Virus record (IMG/VR): IMGVR_UViG_3300037502_001322
Coordinates: 39,676-103,675 of that record
DNA from: a virus
DNA: 64,000 nt
Reading direction: 5' to 3' (one strand)
Part shown: positions 24,610 to 32,370 of the stretch, piece after piece
How positions within the stretch are numbered: position 1 is the first letter of the stretch
Layout of the letters: each line of letters begins with the position of its first letter
Position numbers and translations under genes: made by a program
Notes under the pieces: model-generated
Told to the model about the DNA's origin: nothing
Databases searched by the model: none
The model's input: only the letters and a program-made list of their open reading frames with translations

Positions 24610-25769
24610 CTGCTATTAAAGCTATTGAGGAAGTTATTTGTTCACGATCTAAGACAGGACAAGAAGCTATTGATTATCTTAAAATGGTACTGAGTAACAC
24701 AATCCCAGAAGAGGTTAAGATTGTCGAGTCTGTCGTGAAACGTGACATTGATTGTGGAATTCAAGAAGGATCTATCAACAAAGTGTTTAAAGGTTTGATT
24801 AATAAACCACCATATATGAGTTATTCTTTGTTTAGTGAGAAACTTATTAAAGACTTTAAGTTGCCTTGTTACTCTGAGGTTAAACAAGATGGTGTTTATG
24901 CTGATGTTATTGTAACATCTGATAACATAATTTATATATCTCGTGCAGGTAAAGAGTTTAAATTCAAACTACCAACACACATTGAACAAGAGTTACAGTC
25001 GTTTACTGAAGTCGGTTCTATCTGTGGACAATCTTATGTTCTTCAAGGAGAATTTCTTGTTCTGAAAGAAGATGGTTCAGGTTATGAAGAGAGGACTATC
25101 GGAAATGGTTATCTGAATAGTGATTCAACTGATCCTGAACGAATTGTGTTCGAGTGTTGGGATGTTGTTAGTCTTTCTAAATATAATAAACGTAAATCTG
25201 AGGTTCCTTATAAATTACGTACAATGATGGTTTTGGCAATCGTAGGTAACGTTAATTCTAAACATCTAAAACGAGTAGAACAAAAGTGGTGTGAAACTAC
25301 ACAAGATTTGATTGATCATTTTGTTGAGTGCAGACAGAAAGGTCTTGAAGGGACTGTGGTGAAGCAACCTGATATGCCTTGGAAAGACCACAAGACTAAG
25401 ATGGGTCTAAAGCTCAAGAATCAATTCGATTGTGAGTATATTATCACTGGTGTTCAGGAACACTCTAAGAAGAAAAATCAAGTAGGAGCATTGCTTGTCG
25501 AATCTTCTTGTGGTAAAGTGAAGTTTAAAGTTGGTTCAGGATTGACGGATAAACAAAGAAAAGATTTCTGGTTGACGCAAGGTGATTTGATTGGTAAGAT
25601 AGTCACTGTTCGTGGCAATGATTTGGTTAGCAGTGAATCTAAAGACACATTTTCTGTTTTTCTTCCACGATTGATTGAGATTCGTGTTGACAAGACTAAA
25701 GCAGATGATTACACTAAGATTGTTGAGTCGAAAGATTCTATTCTTGAGTTGTTGAGAAAAGTAAAATAA
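24606..25769 (+). CDS. ATP-dependent DNA ligase, main part
   Basis: 387 residues beginning in the DNA-binding domain (SRSKTGQEAIDYL). The nucleotidyl Lys motif is EVKQDGVYAD; later motifs include ERIVFECWDV and LEGTVVKQPDMPWKDHK with KMGLKLK, followed by an OB-fold C-terminus. The enzyme seals nicks in replication and recombination. The GTG start at 24606 overlaps the stop of part 1 and has no clear ribosome site of its own, favouring coupling or frameshifting. Confidence 0.8.
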   Translation: MTAIKAIEEVICSRSKTGQEAIDYLKMVLSNTIPEEVKIVESVVKRDIDCGIQEGSINKVFKGLINKPPYMSYSLFSEKLIKDFKLPCYSEVKQDGVYADVIVTSDNIIYISRAGKEFKFKLPTHIEQELQSFTEVGSICGQSYVLQGEFLVLKEDGSGYEERTIGNGYLNSDSTDPERIVFECWDVVSLSKYNKRKSEVPYKLRTMMVLAIVGNVNSKHLKRVEQKWCETTQDLIDHFVECRQKGLEGTVVKQPDMPWKDHKTKMGLKLKNQFDCEYIITGVQEHSKKKNQVGALLVESSCGKVKFKVGSGLTDKQRKDFWLTQGDLIGKIVTVRGNDLVSSESKDTFSVFLPRLIEIRVDKTKADDYTKIVESKDSILELLRKVK

Positions 25770-25779
25770 GGAGAATAAT

Positions 25780-26040
25780 ATGTCTTGGAATTATCGGGTT
25801 GTTTTGGAAGAGGTCAAGGAAGAGCCTCTTAAAGATTGGTTTTACGCTTCAATCTATGAAGTCTACTATGACAAACAAGGAAAACCAGAAGGTTGCACCA
25901 CTAAACCTATCTTGAGTGGAACAGAAGCTCTAACTCAGAAAGATGCTATACTGGAATTGAAAGATTCTCTTGATCTGATGTTGAGTGCTTTTGATAAACC
26001 ATTGTTTGAAATTCCTGAAGATTGGGACAATAAGGAGTGA
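25780..26040 (+). CDS. Hypothetical phage protein, 86 residues
   Basis: Begins MSWNYRVVLEE and has a beta-hairpin then a C-terminal helix (LKDSLDLMLSAF) ending acidic. This small-protein type recurs in phages and bacterial genomes without a known role. AAGGAGAATAAT precedes ATG 25780. Confidence 0.7.
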   Translation: MSWNYRVVLEEVKEEPLKDWFYASIYEVYYDKQGKPEGCTTKPILSGTEALTQKDAILELKDSLDLMLSAFDKPLFEIPEDWDNKE

Positions 26041-26043
26041 GTC

Positions 26044-26244
26044 ATGAATCATAAAGAAGGGTGTGAATGGAAGGATGTTTACTTTTCTGTCTACAAAGAA
26101 AGTGATTATGGTCCTGACATGCAATTGACCGTTACTGAAGATTCTATTCAATACGACACTGATGTAAATAGAAGTACAGAAGACTACATTTACATAGGTT
26201 TTAAATTCTGTCCTTTGTGTGGATGTAATTTGAAAGAGGAATAA
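26044..26244 (+). CDS. Small zinc-binding protein
   Basis: 66 residues ending in FKFCPLCGCNLKEE, a half zinc ribbon; Cys and His near the N-terminus (HKEGCEW) may complete the site. GGAGTGAGTC is upstream. Unknown role. Confidence 0.65.
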   Translation: MNHKEGCEWKDVYFSVYKESDYGPDMQLTVTEDSIQYDTDVNRSTEDYIYIGFKFCPLCGCNLKEE

Positions 26245-26247
26245 ATT

Positions 26248-26574
26248 ATGGTTCCGGGAGCACCAATGCCTTATGGGTTGTCTGATGATAACAGTGTAGT
26301 CACTACCACAGGCACTTCTCAACCTAAAGTGAAAGAATGTATTGTCGTGGAAGATAAAACTTACTGTGAAGTTAGTCCACATAATGGTGACGCTGAACTA
26401 ACGTTAACTGGAGTAGCTTTGATTGTTGTTTTAGTTGTAGCTTGTGCATTTGTTCTTCTATCGGGGCTACTAAGTAGCATGTATGACAATCCAACATATG
26501 ATATTACTAAAGACCCAAAGTGGCAGCAACACATGAAAGATTATGTAAACAAGTTTTCAAACAAGGGGAAATAA
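26248..26574 (+). CDS. Single-span membrane protein
   Basis: 108 residues. N-terminal 48 residues contain two Cys (ECIVVEDKTYCEV); residues 52-75 are a transmembrane helix (LTGVALIVVLVVACAFVLLSGLL); the basic C-terminal tail is probably cytoplasmic. Possibly envelope-active; no family recognised. Confidence 0.7.
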   Translation: MVPGAPMPYGLSDDNSVVTTTGTSQPKVKECIVVEDKTYCEVSPHNGDAELTLTGVALIVVLVVACAFVLLSGLLSSMYDNPTYDITKDPKWQQHMKDYVNKFSNKGK

Positions 26575-26651
26575 TGAATACTTAAAGATTGATTTCCCAA
26601 TTCAATAGAAAGAGTTAGTATATTTGTATTAACTAATCACAGGGTTTTATT

Positions 26652-26882
26652 ATGAATGAGGTAATGAAAGTAGGTTACTATGTTGGTAGGATTGTTAAAC
26701 TTAGAAATAAAAGAGCATTAGTGAGATGTAATGTAAAGAAAGTTAATGGGTGTCTAGCTCAGTTTGACGAAACTAGCCTTGAGATAGAAGGGGATGTGAT
26801 GTGTTACGGTTGGCACAATTTTAAACTTACAGATTTTAGATTCCCTTTGAATGAAAATCCTCCGGGAGGTTATTTTAAATAA
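26652..26882 (+). CDS. Hypothetical protein, 76 residues
   Basis: Basic beta-rich protein (YYVGRIVKLRNKRALVRCNVKKV) with a small SH3/KOW-like appearance. No Shine-Dalgarno beyond GGGTTT. Unknown. Confidence 0.5.
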   Translation: MNEVMKVGYYVGRIVKLRNKRALVRCNVKKVNGCLAQFDETSLEIEGDVMCYGWHNFKLTDFRFPLNENPPGGYFK

Positions 26883-26897
26883 AAGAGGGGTTAAATA

Positions 26898-27095
26898 ATG
26901 AATAAAGCAAAGAGAGGTTTGAGTCTGTGGTTTGCAATGATTGGTGGTTTTATGATGATGTTCTGTGTTATGAACTTTGCAGGATTCGGATTTGAATCGG
27001 AGCATGGAGGGTTTGTTTGGTTGATTCTTGGAACATACTCTTTCTATCGAGCCAAAGAAGAGTATAACCTTGAGATTAAAACTTTTCACGAATAA
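26898..27095 (+). CDS. Small two-span membrane protein
   Basis: 65 residues with two hydrophobic segments (LWFAMIGGFMMMFCVMNF and GGFVWLILGTYSFY) and a charged C-terminal tail. AGAGGGG is upstream. Unknown role. Confidence 0.65.
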   Translation: MNKAKRGLSLWFAMIGGFMMMFCVMNFAGFGFESEHGGFVWLILGTYSFYRAKEEYNLEIKTFHE

Positions 27096-27111
27096 ATAAG
27101 GAGAATTTCTG

Positions 27112-27321
27112 ATGGACAAATCTTCTGTTATTTTCTATAGTGATAAGCAAGAAGAGTACTTCGACATTCTTAATTATGAAGGATGGTTGTTTGATTCTCA
27201 ACACAGCAACGGCGTTATCATTATGGTTAAACTTGGTGAAAATGATGAAGGAATCTGTGTAGATGCTGATTGTTATATTCAGAAGGATGGTTCTGTAACT
27301 TATAACGATTTTGATTTCTGA
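27112..27321 (+). CDS. Hypothetical acidic protein, 69 residues
   Basis: Acidic, beta-rich, containing YFDILNYEGW and IMVKLGENDEGICV. AAGGAGAA precedes ATG 27112. No family recognised. Confidence 0.65.
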   Translation: MDKSSVIFYSDKQEEYFDILNYEGWLFDSQHSNGVIIMVKLGENDEGICVDADCYIQKDGSVTYNDFDF

Positions 27322-27331
27322 GGACAACTGT

Positions 27332-27787
27332 ATGTGCTCTTCAAAACAGTTTGATTGCATGAAATACGAACAACAACTTGACTCTTATTCAAGGTCAAAC
27401 CGTGATAGGGTTAAACAATCAATAAGAACAGATATGAAGAAAGAACCGGGGTTGAGTGGCTTGCATTTGAATTCAGCTATGAGTATAATTAATGTTCCAA
27501 CTGTGGAGGAAGAAGATATGACAAATAAAGTAGAACTCGTGCTTTCCAAGCATCTTGATGGACAAGAAAATACATATAATCTTGTAGGGTTGACTCAGCA
27601 ACAAGTAGATGAACTTTATCTGGTGCTCGGGTATGTCGTCCCTCGTAATAACTCACTTCTTGATATTTGTGGTGTTCTTGAGAATAATGTCTCTGATAGC
27701 AACTTTGAAGCATTTAATAAAATTAAAGTCAAACCAGACCCTGATTTTCCACAATATTTTAACATTGTGTTTGATTGGGAAGTTTGA
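27332..27787 (+). CDS. Hypothetical protein with possible second start
   Basis: 151 residues from ATG 27332 (GAGGAC upstream). An internal ATG at 27518-27520 is preceded by GGAGGAAGAAG, so a shorter 89-residue product (MTNKVELVLSKHLDG...) may be the main one. The C-terminal half has a mixed fold (LVGLTQQQVDELYLVLGYV). Function unknown. Confidence 0.6.
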   Translation: MCSSKQFDCMKYEQQLDSYSRSNRDRVKQSIRTDMKKEPGLSGLHLNSAMSIINVPTVEEEDMTNKVELVLSKHLDGQENTYNLVGLTQQQVDELYLVLGYVVPRNNSLLDICGVLENNVSDSNFEAFNKIKVKPDPDFPQYFNIVFDWEV

Positions 27788-27824
27788 GAGAGATAAGTTA
27801 ATAAATATTTAAGGAGAATGTTGC

Positions 27825-28502
27825 TTGAAAAATAATAAATTTGATTTTGTTCGTGACACTAATCATCATCTGGATGCATTTCTTGATATGGGTGAAGTTG
27901 ACCTGACTGAAGAACTTGCAGACGTAGTTAAGTTCAATATGATTGCATCTAATGGTTTGATGGACAAATCTCCAAAAAAGTTTGAACTTCAACGAAAACT
28001 TGTTCTTGAGGAAGTAGATGAAACCATTGCTGCACTAATCGACAACAATCTTGTTGAAATTGCTGATGGACTTTGTGATGTTTTTGTAACAGCAGGTTTT
28101 GAAGAAGTTATGAACGGACGAATAGTTGAAGATATTTATGGTTATAAGATGTCCAAAGGCTCATTCCTTGTTTCAGCAACAATGTTGTATGAAGAAGATA
28201 ACGTGTTTCCTGTGGTGTGTTCTATGATTGCTTCTATGAAGAACGGTAAAGAAATGCTTCAAGAAGTTAATCGATCCAACTTGAGTAAATTTGAGAAATA
28301 CCACCCAGAGATGGAACAAGATTTTGATTTAGAATGTAAACAGATTGAAGAACGAAGCAAAGGTCGTTATACTGGTGTTGCTTGGTCTGTGACTGAATAC
28401 GATGGTACTAAGTACGTTGTGTATAAAGATTCAAAAGGAAAGATTATGAAACCTACTTGTTTCAAAGAACCTAACATCAAACAATACATTTATATTAAAT
28501 AA
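27825..28502 (+). CDS. MazG-like NTP pyrophosphohydrolase with extra domain
   Basis: 225 residues. The all-alpha pyrophosphohydrolase signature is EEVDETIAAL followed by EIADGLCDVF (residues 64-88), giving the E-x2-E/E-x2-D metal site. A later helix pair ends EVNRSNLSKFEKY, typical of phage MazG relatives. The last 50 residues form a beta extension. It probably removes non-canonical or excess dNTPs, or ppGpp-like signals. TTG start after AAGGAG. Confidence 0.7.
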   Translation: MKNNKFDFVRDTNHHLDAFLDMGEVDLTEELADVVKFNMIASNGLMDKSPKKFELQRKLVLEEVDETIAALIDNNLVEIADGLCDVFVTAGFEEVMNGRIVEDIYGYKMSKGSFLVSATMLYEEDNVFPVVCSMIASMKNGKEMLQEVNRSNLSKFEKYHPEMEQDFDLECKQIEERSKGRYTGVAWSVTEYDGTKYVVYKDSKGKIMKPTCFKEPNIKQYIYIK

Positions 28503-28511
28503 GGAGATCTT

Positions 28512-28757
28512 ATGTTTGCAAAGCTGTTTAACGAAACATCTTATGGTCAAATCTTGGTTAAAATTGATCAGAATGACGAAGGTTATCCTGAAATAAGAAC
28601 TTACTTTGAACCAAAAGGACTAGGTGTTTGTAGTTTAGCTTTGAGTTATGAAGATTCTGATGAAGGCTGGGATCAAGCTGAATTAGTGTTTGAGAAGTTT
28701 GAAGTAGAGCAAGCAGAAAAGATTGTTGAATCAGCCCTTAATAGTATTAAACAATAA
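28512..28757 (+). CDS. Hypothetical phage protein, 81 residues
   Basis: Beta-rich N-terminal half (YGQILVKIDQNDEGYPEIRTYF) and an amphipathic C-terminal helix (QAEKIVESALNSI). AAGGAGAT precedes the start. Similar small proteins accompany MazG-like genes in other phages; role unknown. Confidence 0.65.
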   Translation: MFAKLFNETSYGQILVKIDQNDEGYPEIRTYFEPKGLGVCSLALSYEDSDEGWDQAELVFEKFEVEQAEKIVESALNSIKQ

Positions 28758-28770
28758 GGAGAATATAACA

Positions 28771-29064
28771 ATGACTAAAGATCTAATTTCCACCATCCCT
28801 TCCGACACCCAAGAACGTAAACGTCTGCAAGGTGTCATTAATGAATTGGTTGACTCTATGATGCGAGAAGCTGATGAAAAGGAGAATCAGAAAACTATTG
28901 TTGCTGTAGAAAAAGAAGATAAAGATTACTGTCCCAAATTCATTAAATATCTTGCTAAGATGGAATTTGATAATCGTTACGCTGCTGAGAAAGCTCGTCG
29001 GGCACTTGAAGAGAAGGTTGAGCAACTAACTGAACTTGATATTCTAATGGGTCGTTCTAACTAA
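28771..29064 (+). CDS. Helical protein, possibly DsbA-like DNA-binding factor
   Basis: 97 residues from ATG 28771, which has AAGGAG 11 bases upstream; the longer open frame lacks a ribosome site. All-alpha and highly charged (AAEKARRALEEKVEQL). It loosely resembles T4-type DsbA late-transcription DNA-binding proteins. The assignment is weak. A strong terminator follows. Confidence 0.45.
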   Translation: MTKDLISTIPSDTQERKRLQGVINELVDSMMREADEKENQKTIVAVEKEDKDYCPKFIKYLAKMEFDNRYAAEKARRALEEKVEQLTELDILMGRSN

Positions 29065-29088
29065 TAAACTGATGCTGGTAGTAATTAT

Positions 29089-29117
29089 AACCGCCTGAAA
29101 TATGGCGGTTTTGTTTT
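29089..29117 (+). terminator. Rho-independent terminator
   Basis: AACCGCC and GGCGGTT form a perfect 7-bp stem with an 8-nt loop, followed by TTGTTTT. It ends the first part of the plus-strand operon. Confidence 0.85.
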
Positions 29118-29132
29118 AAGTTAGGAGGTTTA

Positions 29133-30092
29133 TTGACTAACAATTCAATTTGCATTATTGACGGAGACCTTATTGCGTTTAAGGCTTCTGCGGCAAATGA
29201 AACACGAACCGTACAAGCTAAACACGAACCTTCTGGAAGAGCTAAAATATTCAAACACAGAACTGAATTTAAACAGTCTGTTGATACTGAAAAGTTTCCT
29301 TTAGAATCTTTCACTATCACAGATATTCAAGAAGCAAATGATATATCTGAAGCTTTGCACACAGCTAAGAAAATGATTGAAAGTATTTGTAAAGCGTGTC
29401 ATACTGATAAATATGAGATATATCTCTCAGGTAATGATAACTTCCGTGACAGACTTCCTCTTCCTTCTAAGTATAAAGGGGTTCGTGAAGGATTAATCAG
29501 ACCATTACAATTAACTGAAGTAAAAAACTACTTGATTAAACACCACAATGCTGTTACAGTTAATGGAGAAGCTGATGATATGCTTTCTATTAGGAAATAT
29601 GAAGGTATTCAAACAAACACTAAAATCATTGGATGTTCTACCGATAAAGATGACAATGGCGCATCGGGTTGGTCTTACAATTGGGACACAATGACTGAAC
29701 CCATGTTGATTGAAGGTCTTGGTAAATTATATTTAGATGAAAAAGGTAAGGTACGTGGCTACGGAGATAAATGGAAATATTTTCAATGGATTGTTGGAGA
29801 CAAGATTGATGGACTAAATCCTTGTGAACTTGCAGGAATCAGGTTTGGAGACAAGGGAGGTTATAAGGCTCTTGTTGACCTTGAAACAGATGAAGAGTGT
29901 TGGAAAGCAGTTCACGATCTTTACCTGAAATGGTACCCTGAACCCGTTAATTATGTAGACCAGACTGGGGTAGAAAGAAATGCTGATTATATAGACCTTG
30001 CACAAGTCTACTGGAATGGAGTACATATGTTACGGTGGGAAGGAGATAATGTTGATATTCGAAGTAAAATGAAAAAGTTAGGTTTAATCTAA
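29133..30092 (+). CDS. 5'-3' exonuclease / FEN-like nuclease
   Basis: 319 residues. Acidic residues expected of the PIN/FEN fold are in place: IDGDLIAFKA (N-terminus), NGEADDML near 150, CSTDKDDN near 170, and VGDKIDGLNPCELAG, the helix-hairpin-helix DNA grip. SKYKGVREG corresponds to the arch region. It resembles T7 gp6-type exonucleases that remove RNA primers and resect ends. TTG start after TAGGAGG. Confidence 0.75.
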   Translation: MTNNSICIIDGDLIAFKASAANETRTVQAKHEPSGRAKIFKHRTEFKQSVDTEKFPLESFTITDIQEANDISEALHTAKKMIESICKACHTDKYEIYLSGNDNFRDRLPLPSKYKGVREGLIRPLQLTEVKNYLIKHHNAVTVNGEADDMLSIRKYEGIQTNTKIIGCSTDKDDNGASGWSYNWDTMTEPMLIEGLGKLYLDEKGKVRGYGDKWKYFQWIVGDKIDGLNPCELAGIRFGDKGGYKALVDLETDEECWKAVHDLYLKWYPEPVNYVDQTGVERNADYIDLAQVYWNGVHMLRWEGDNVDIRSKMKKLGLI

Positions 30093-30105
30093 TAGGAGAA
30101 AATAA

Positions 30106-30489
30106 ATGAAACGCTGGTTTATTAAAGTTGGAATAGATTCTGTTGTATGGACTTTGTTGGTGTCAGGTCTTGTTTTTGGCATTGGTGTGCCATATACAGT
30201 GAATGTAGGGTTACTATTTATTTGGGTGACTATTTGTTTAGGTCTTATTATAATACTAGGTTTGCAAGCTGCTATAAAAATGAATGATCTGGAGTCAATA
30301 CTTGCCGAATGGAAACCATCAACCAAAGCAGATAACTATTATCTTATATTCACTTGTGTTTGTGAGATTGTATTCCTTGCAGCTTTCGGTTATTTTATAA
30401 CAGCACTCTGTTTCACAATAGTGCAAGTGTTTTGGTATATTTCGAAAGGGATGGTTGATGAACAAATGAGTAAAGTCAAAGGAGAGTAA
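30106..30489 (+). CDS. Multi-span membrane protein
   Basis: 127 residues with four hydrophobic segments (residues 10-28, 34-57, 83-101, 102-117). AGGAGAA precedes the start. No family recognised. Confidence 0.65.
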   Translation: MKRWFIKVGIDSVVWTLLVSGLVFGIGVPYTVNVGLLFIWVTICLGLIIILGLQAAIKMNDLESILAEWKPSTKADNYYLIFTCVCEIVFLAAFGYFITALCFTIVQVFWYISKGMVDEQMSKVKGE

Positions 30490-30490
30490 A

Positions 30491-30673
30491 ATGTCAACAG
30501 AATGGTTTTGCATTGATGTTAAGAAAAGGTTTTTATGGTTTGTATTGTTCAATCGTTCTGTGACAATCACAGATCGTAAGGTTAACAAACCTCGTCATTC
30601 AATTAAGAACGGCCCTCGTAAAGAGACATTGCTTTTCAATCGTTTTGGTGTTAATATTCAAAAACTTGAGTGA
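30491..30673 (+). CDS. Hypothetical basic protein, 60 residues
   Basis: Aromatic N-terminal hydrophobic patch (RFLWFVLFNRSV) followed by a basic region (KVNKPRHSIKNGPRK). AAAGGAGAG precedes ATG. Unknown. Confidence 0.6.
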   Translation: MSTEWFCIDVKKRFLWFVLFNRSVTITDRKVNKPRHSIKNGPRKETLLFNRFGVNIQKLE

Positions 30674-30686
30674 TTTAATTGAGAGT

Positions 30687-31163
30687 ATGTTTATGTTTGA
30701 GCCAAAGAACGAAAACGTAGATCATATAAATATCTACTCTAAAAGTAAAACAGAGTTAGGTAGATTATTAACTAATTTTGCAAAAACACCTTTTACTTAT
30801 GAACCTTATGGTAGTTTTCAATCTGTAGAAGGGTTTTGGTATTACTACTTGACAGGATGTAAACACGAAAAGTTTAAAGAACTTTATGGGTTTAAAGCTA
30901 AACAAGAAGGCAAGTTGGTTAGGGAAGATAGGAAAGATACTAATGGTCTTACTGAACAAGACAAAGAGATTCTACTGGAAGCTATACGATGTAAACTAAG
31001 ACAAAATAAATATATTTGTAGAATGTTGAAAGAATCTGAATTACCTTTTGCTCATTATTATTGGTACGGAGAAGAGGACAATCCAAAGGTGTATGAACTT
31101 AATCAGTATCAATGGATTGTCGATGAGTTTGAAAGATTGAGAAAACTTCTTAAAAACAAATAG
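30687..31163 (+). CDS. NADAR-like protein
   Basis: 158 residues from ATG 30687. ELGRLLTNFAKTPF followed by GSFQSVEGFWYYYLTG matches the NADAR/YbiA core (L-S-N-F ... S-V-E-x-x-Y/W), and LTEQDKEILLEAI with NKYICRMLKES fits the family's C-terminal helices. NADAR proteins act on ADP-ribosyl or riboside N-glycosidic bonds and some reverse DNA ADP-ribosylation. A counter-defence role is an inference. Confidence 0.55.
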   Translation: MFMFEPKNENVDHINIYSKSKTELGRLLTNFAKTPFTYEPYGSFQSVEGFWYYYLTGCKHEKFKELYGFKAKQEGKLVREDRKDTNGLTEQDKEILLEAIRCKLRQNKYICRMLKESELPFAHYYWYGEEDNPKVYELNQYQWIVDEFERLRKLLKNK

Positions 31164-31171
31164 GAGGTTCT

Positions 31172-31804
31172 ATTTCATTAATTTTTAGTTGTGACACTTC
31201 CCTTTCAAAGTTTGCTATTGTTGCTTGGAGGGAAGACCCTGACAGTAAATGTGGTTGGTCTCCTGTTGGTTCTCATTTGTTTAGAACAGGTAATTCTAAA
31301 GTTAAACAAAAGTTGAAGTCAGTTAGTTATTTTGATTCAACAGAAGGACAAGTTAACTTCTTGACTAATAGTGTTGTTGCTTATATAAAAGAGATAGGAG
31401 TCCCTAAGAGAGTTTATCTTGAAGGGTTATCCTTTATGTCTAAAGGAGACCAGACACGAAACTTGGCTATGGTTTATGGAGTGTTTGTTGATAAACTTCA
31501 CGAACAGTTTGGTTTAGATTGGAAGGATATAGTTCCTGTAGCACCAACATCAATTAAAGCTGTAACACGCAAGTTTTATAAACCAGAAGACCAGTATAGT
31601 ATTAACACTAAAGGTAAGAAGATTCTCAGACCTATTGGTAAAGAAGAAGTCATAGAAATAGCTGAAACTCTACACCCAGACGTTCTTTATGGGTTAGTTA
31701 AATCAAGTCACTCTGAACGTTCAGGTAAGGAGGATTTAAGTGATGCCCTTATGGTGATGTACGCTGGACTGATTAAAGAGGGACACGAGGTTAGGTTTGA
31801 CTAA
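31172..31804 (+). CDS. RuvC-like Holliday junction nuclease, probable ATT start
   Basis: About 210 residues. The first catalytic Asp is in LIFSCDTSLSKFAIVAW, so translation must begin upstream of it, yet no ATG, GTG, TTG or CTG is present there. A perfect TAGGAGG ends 4 bases before ATT 31172 (a second ATT is at 31181). Later acidic residues lie in VYLEGLSF and SGKEDLSDALMVMYAG, the RuvC D-x-x-D pattern. The enzyme resolves branched DNA before packaging. Confidence 0.7.
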   Translation: MSLIFSCDTSLSKFAIVAWREDPDSKCGWSPVGSHLFRTGNSKVKQKLKSVSYFDSTEGQVNFLTNSVVAYIKEIGVPKRVYLEGLSFMSKGDQTRNLAMVYGVFVDKLHEQFGLDWKDIVPVAPTSIKAVTRKFYKPEDQYSINTKGKKILRPIGKEEVIEIAETLHPDVLYGLVKSSHSERSGKEDLSDALMVMYAGLIKEGHEVRFD

Positions 31805-32348
31805 ACGAAGGAAAGTTAGAAGGTCTCAACCCAAACCTAAATCTCCAAGAGTTTCTCTAGAGTTGTCGAATAAATGGATTAAACCACAACAATATAAGAA
31901 GACCAGAGAAGATTTAATTGACTCTCAGGATGGATTGTGTGCTGTTCTAAGAGCGCCCTTGATTAATCCAGTGCTTGACCATAGCCATAAGGATTGTTTG
32001 CAGGAAGGGTACGTCAGGGGTGTTTTAGAAAGCATTGTTAACTTGGTTGAAGGTCATATTAATAAGCTGTGGAAGAAACATCTTGAAAAGAACACTGAAC
32101 TAAGTCTTCCTGAATTTCTTAGGAATTTAGCTGACTATCTCGACAAAGATGTTTCTGATAATCCTTTGCATTATGGTGTTCTTCTTGAACATAAGAAATG
32201 GATTTCAAGATGGAGAAATGAAACTATCATTAAAAGAATAGTTGATATGGATAGGTCATTAAAAGCAGAAACTTTAAACGAAATGAATAAACAAGAATTG
32301 ACTAAAATGTACCTTGAGCTTATAGCTAAAAGGCTTGAGTCTGAATAA
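31797..32348 (+). CDS. Endonuclease VII-like nuclease
   Basis: 183 residues. QDGLCAVLRAPLINPVLDHSHK with GYVRGVLESIVNLVEGHINK fits the T4 endonuclease VII core (D-H-x-H ... R-G-x-L ... N), though the usual C-N Cys of the zinc site is replaced (SIVN). A basic N-terminus and helical C-terminus follow. TTG start overlaps the end of the RuvC-like gene, so two junction nucleases are translated together. It may cleave branched DNA. Confidence 0.65.
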   Translation: MTKRRKVRRSQPKPKSPRVSLELSNKWIKPQQYKKTREDLIDSQDGLCAVLRAPLINPVLDHSHKDCLQEGYVRGVLESIVNLVEGHINKLWKKHLEKNTELSLPEFLRNLADYLDKDVSDNPLHYGVLLEHKKWISRWRNETIIKRIVDMDRSLKAETLNEMNKQELTKMYLELIAKRLESE

Positions 32349-32370
32349 TATAATAGAGGAGAATGTTATA

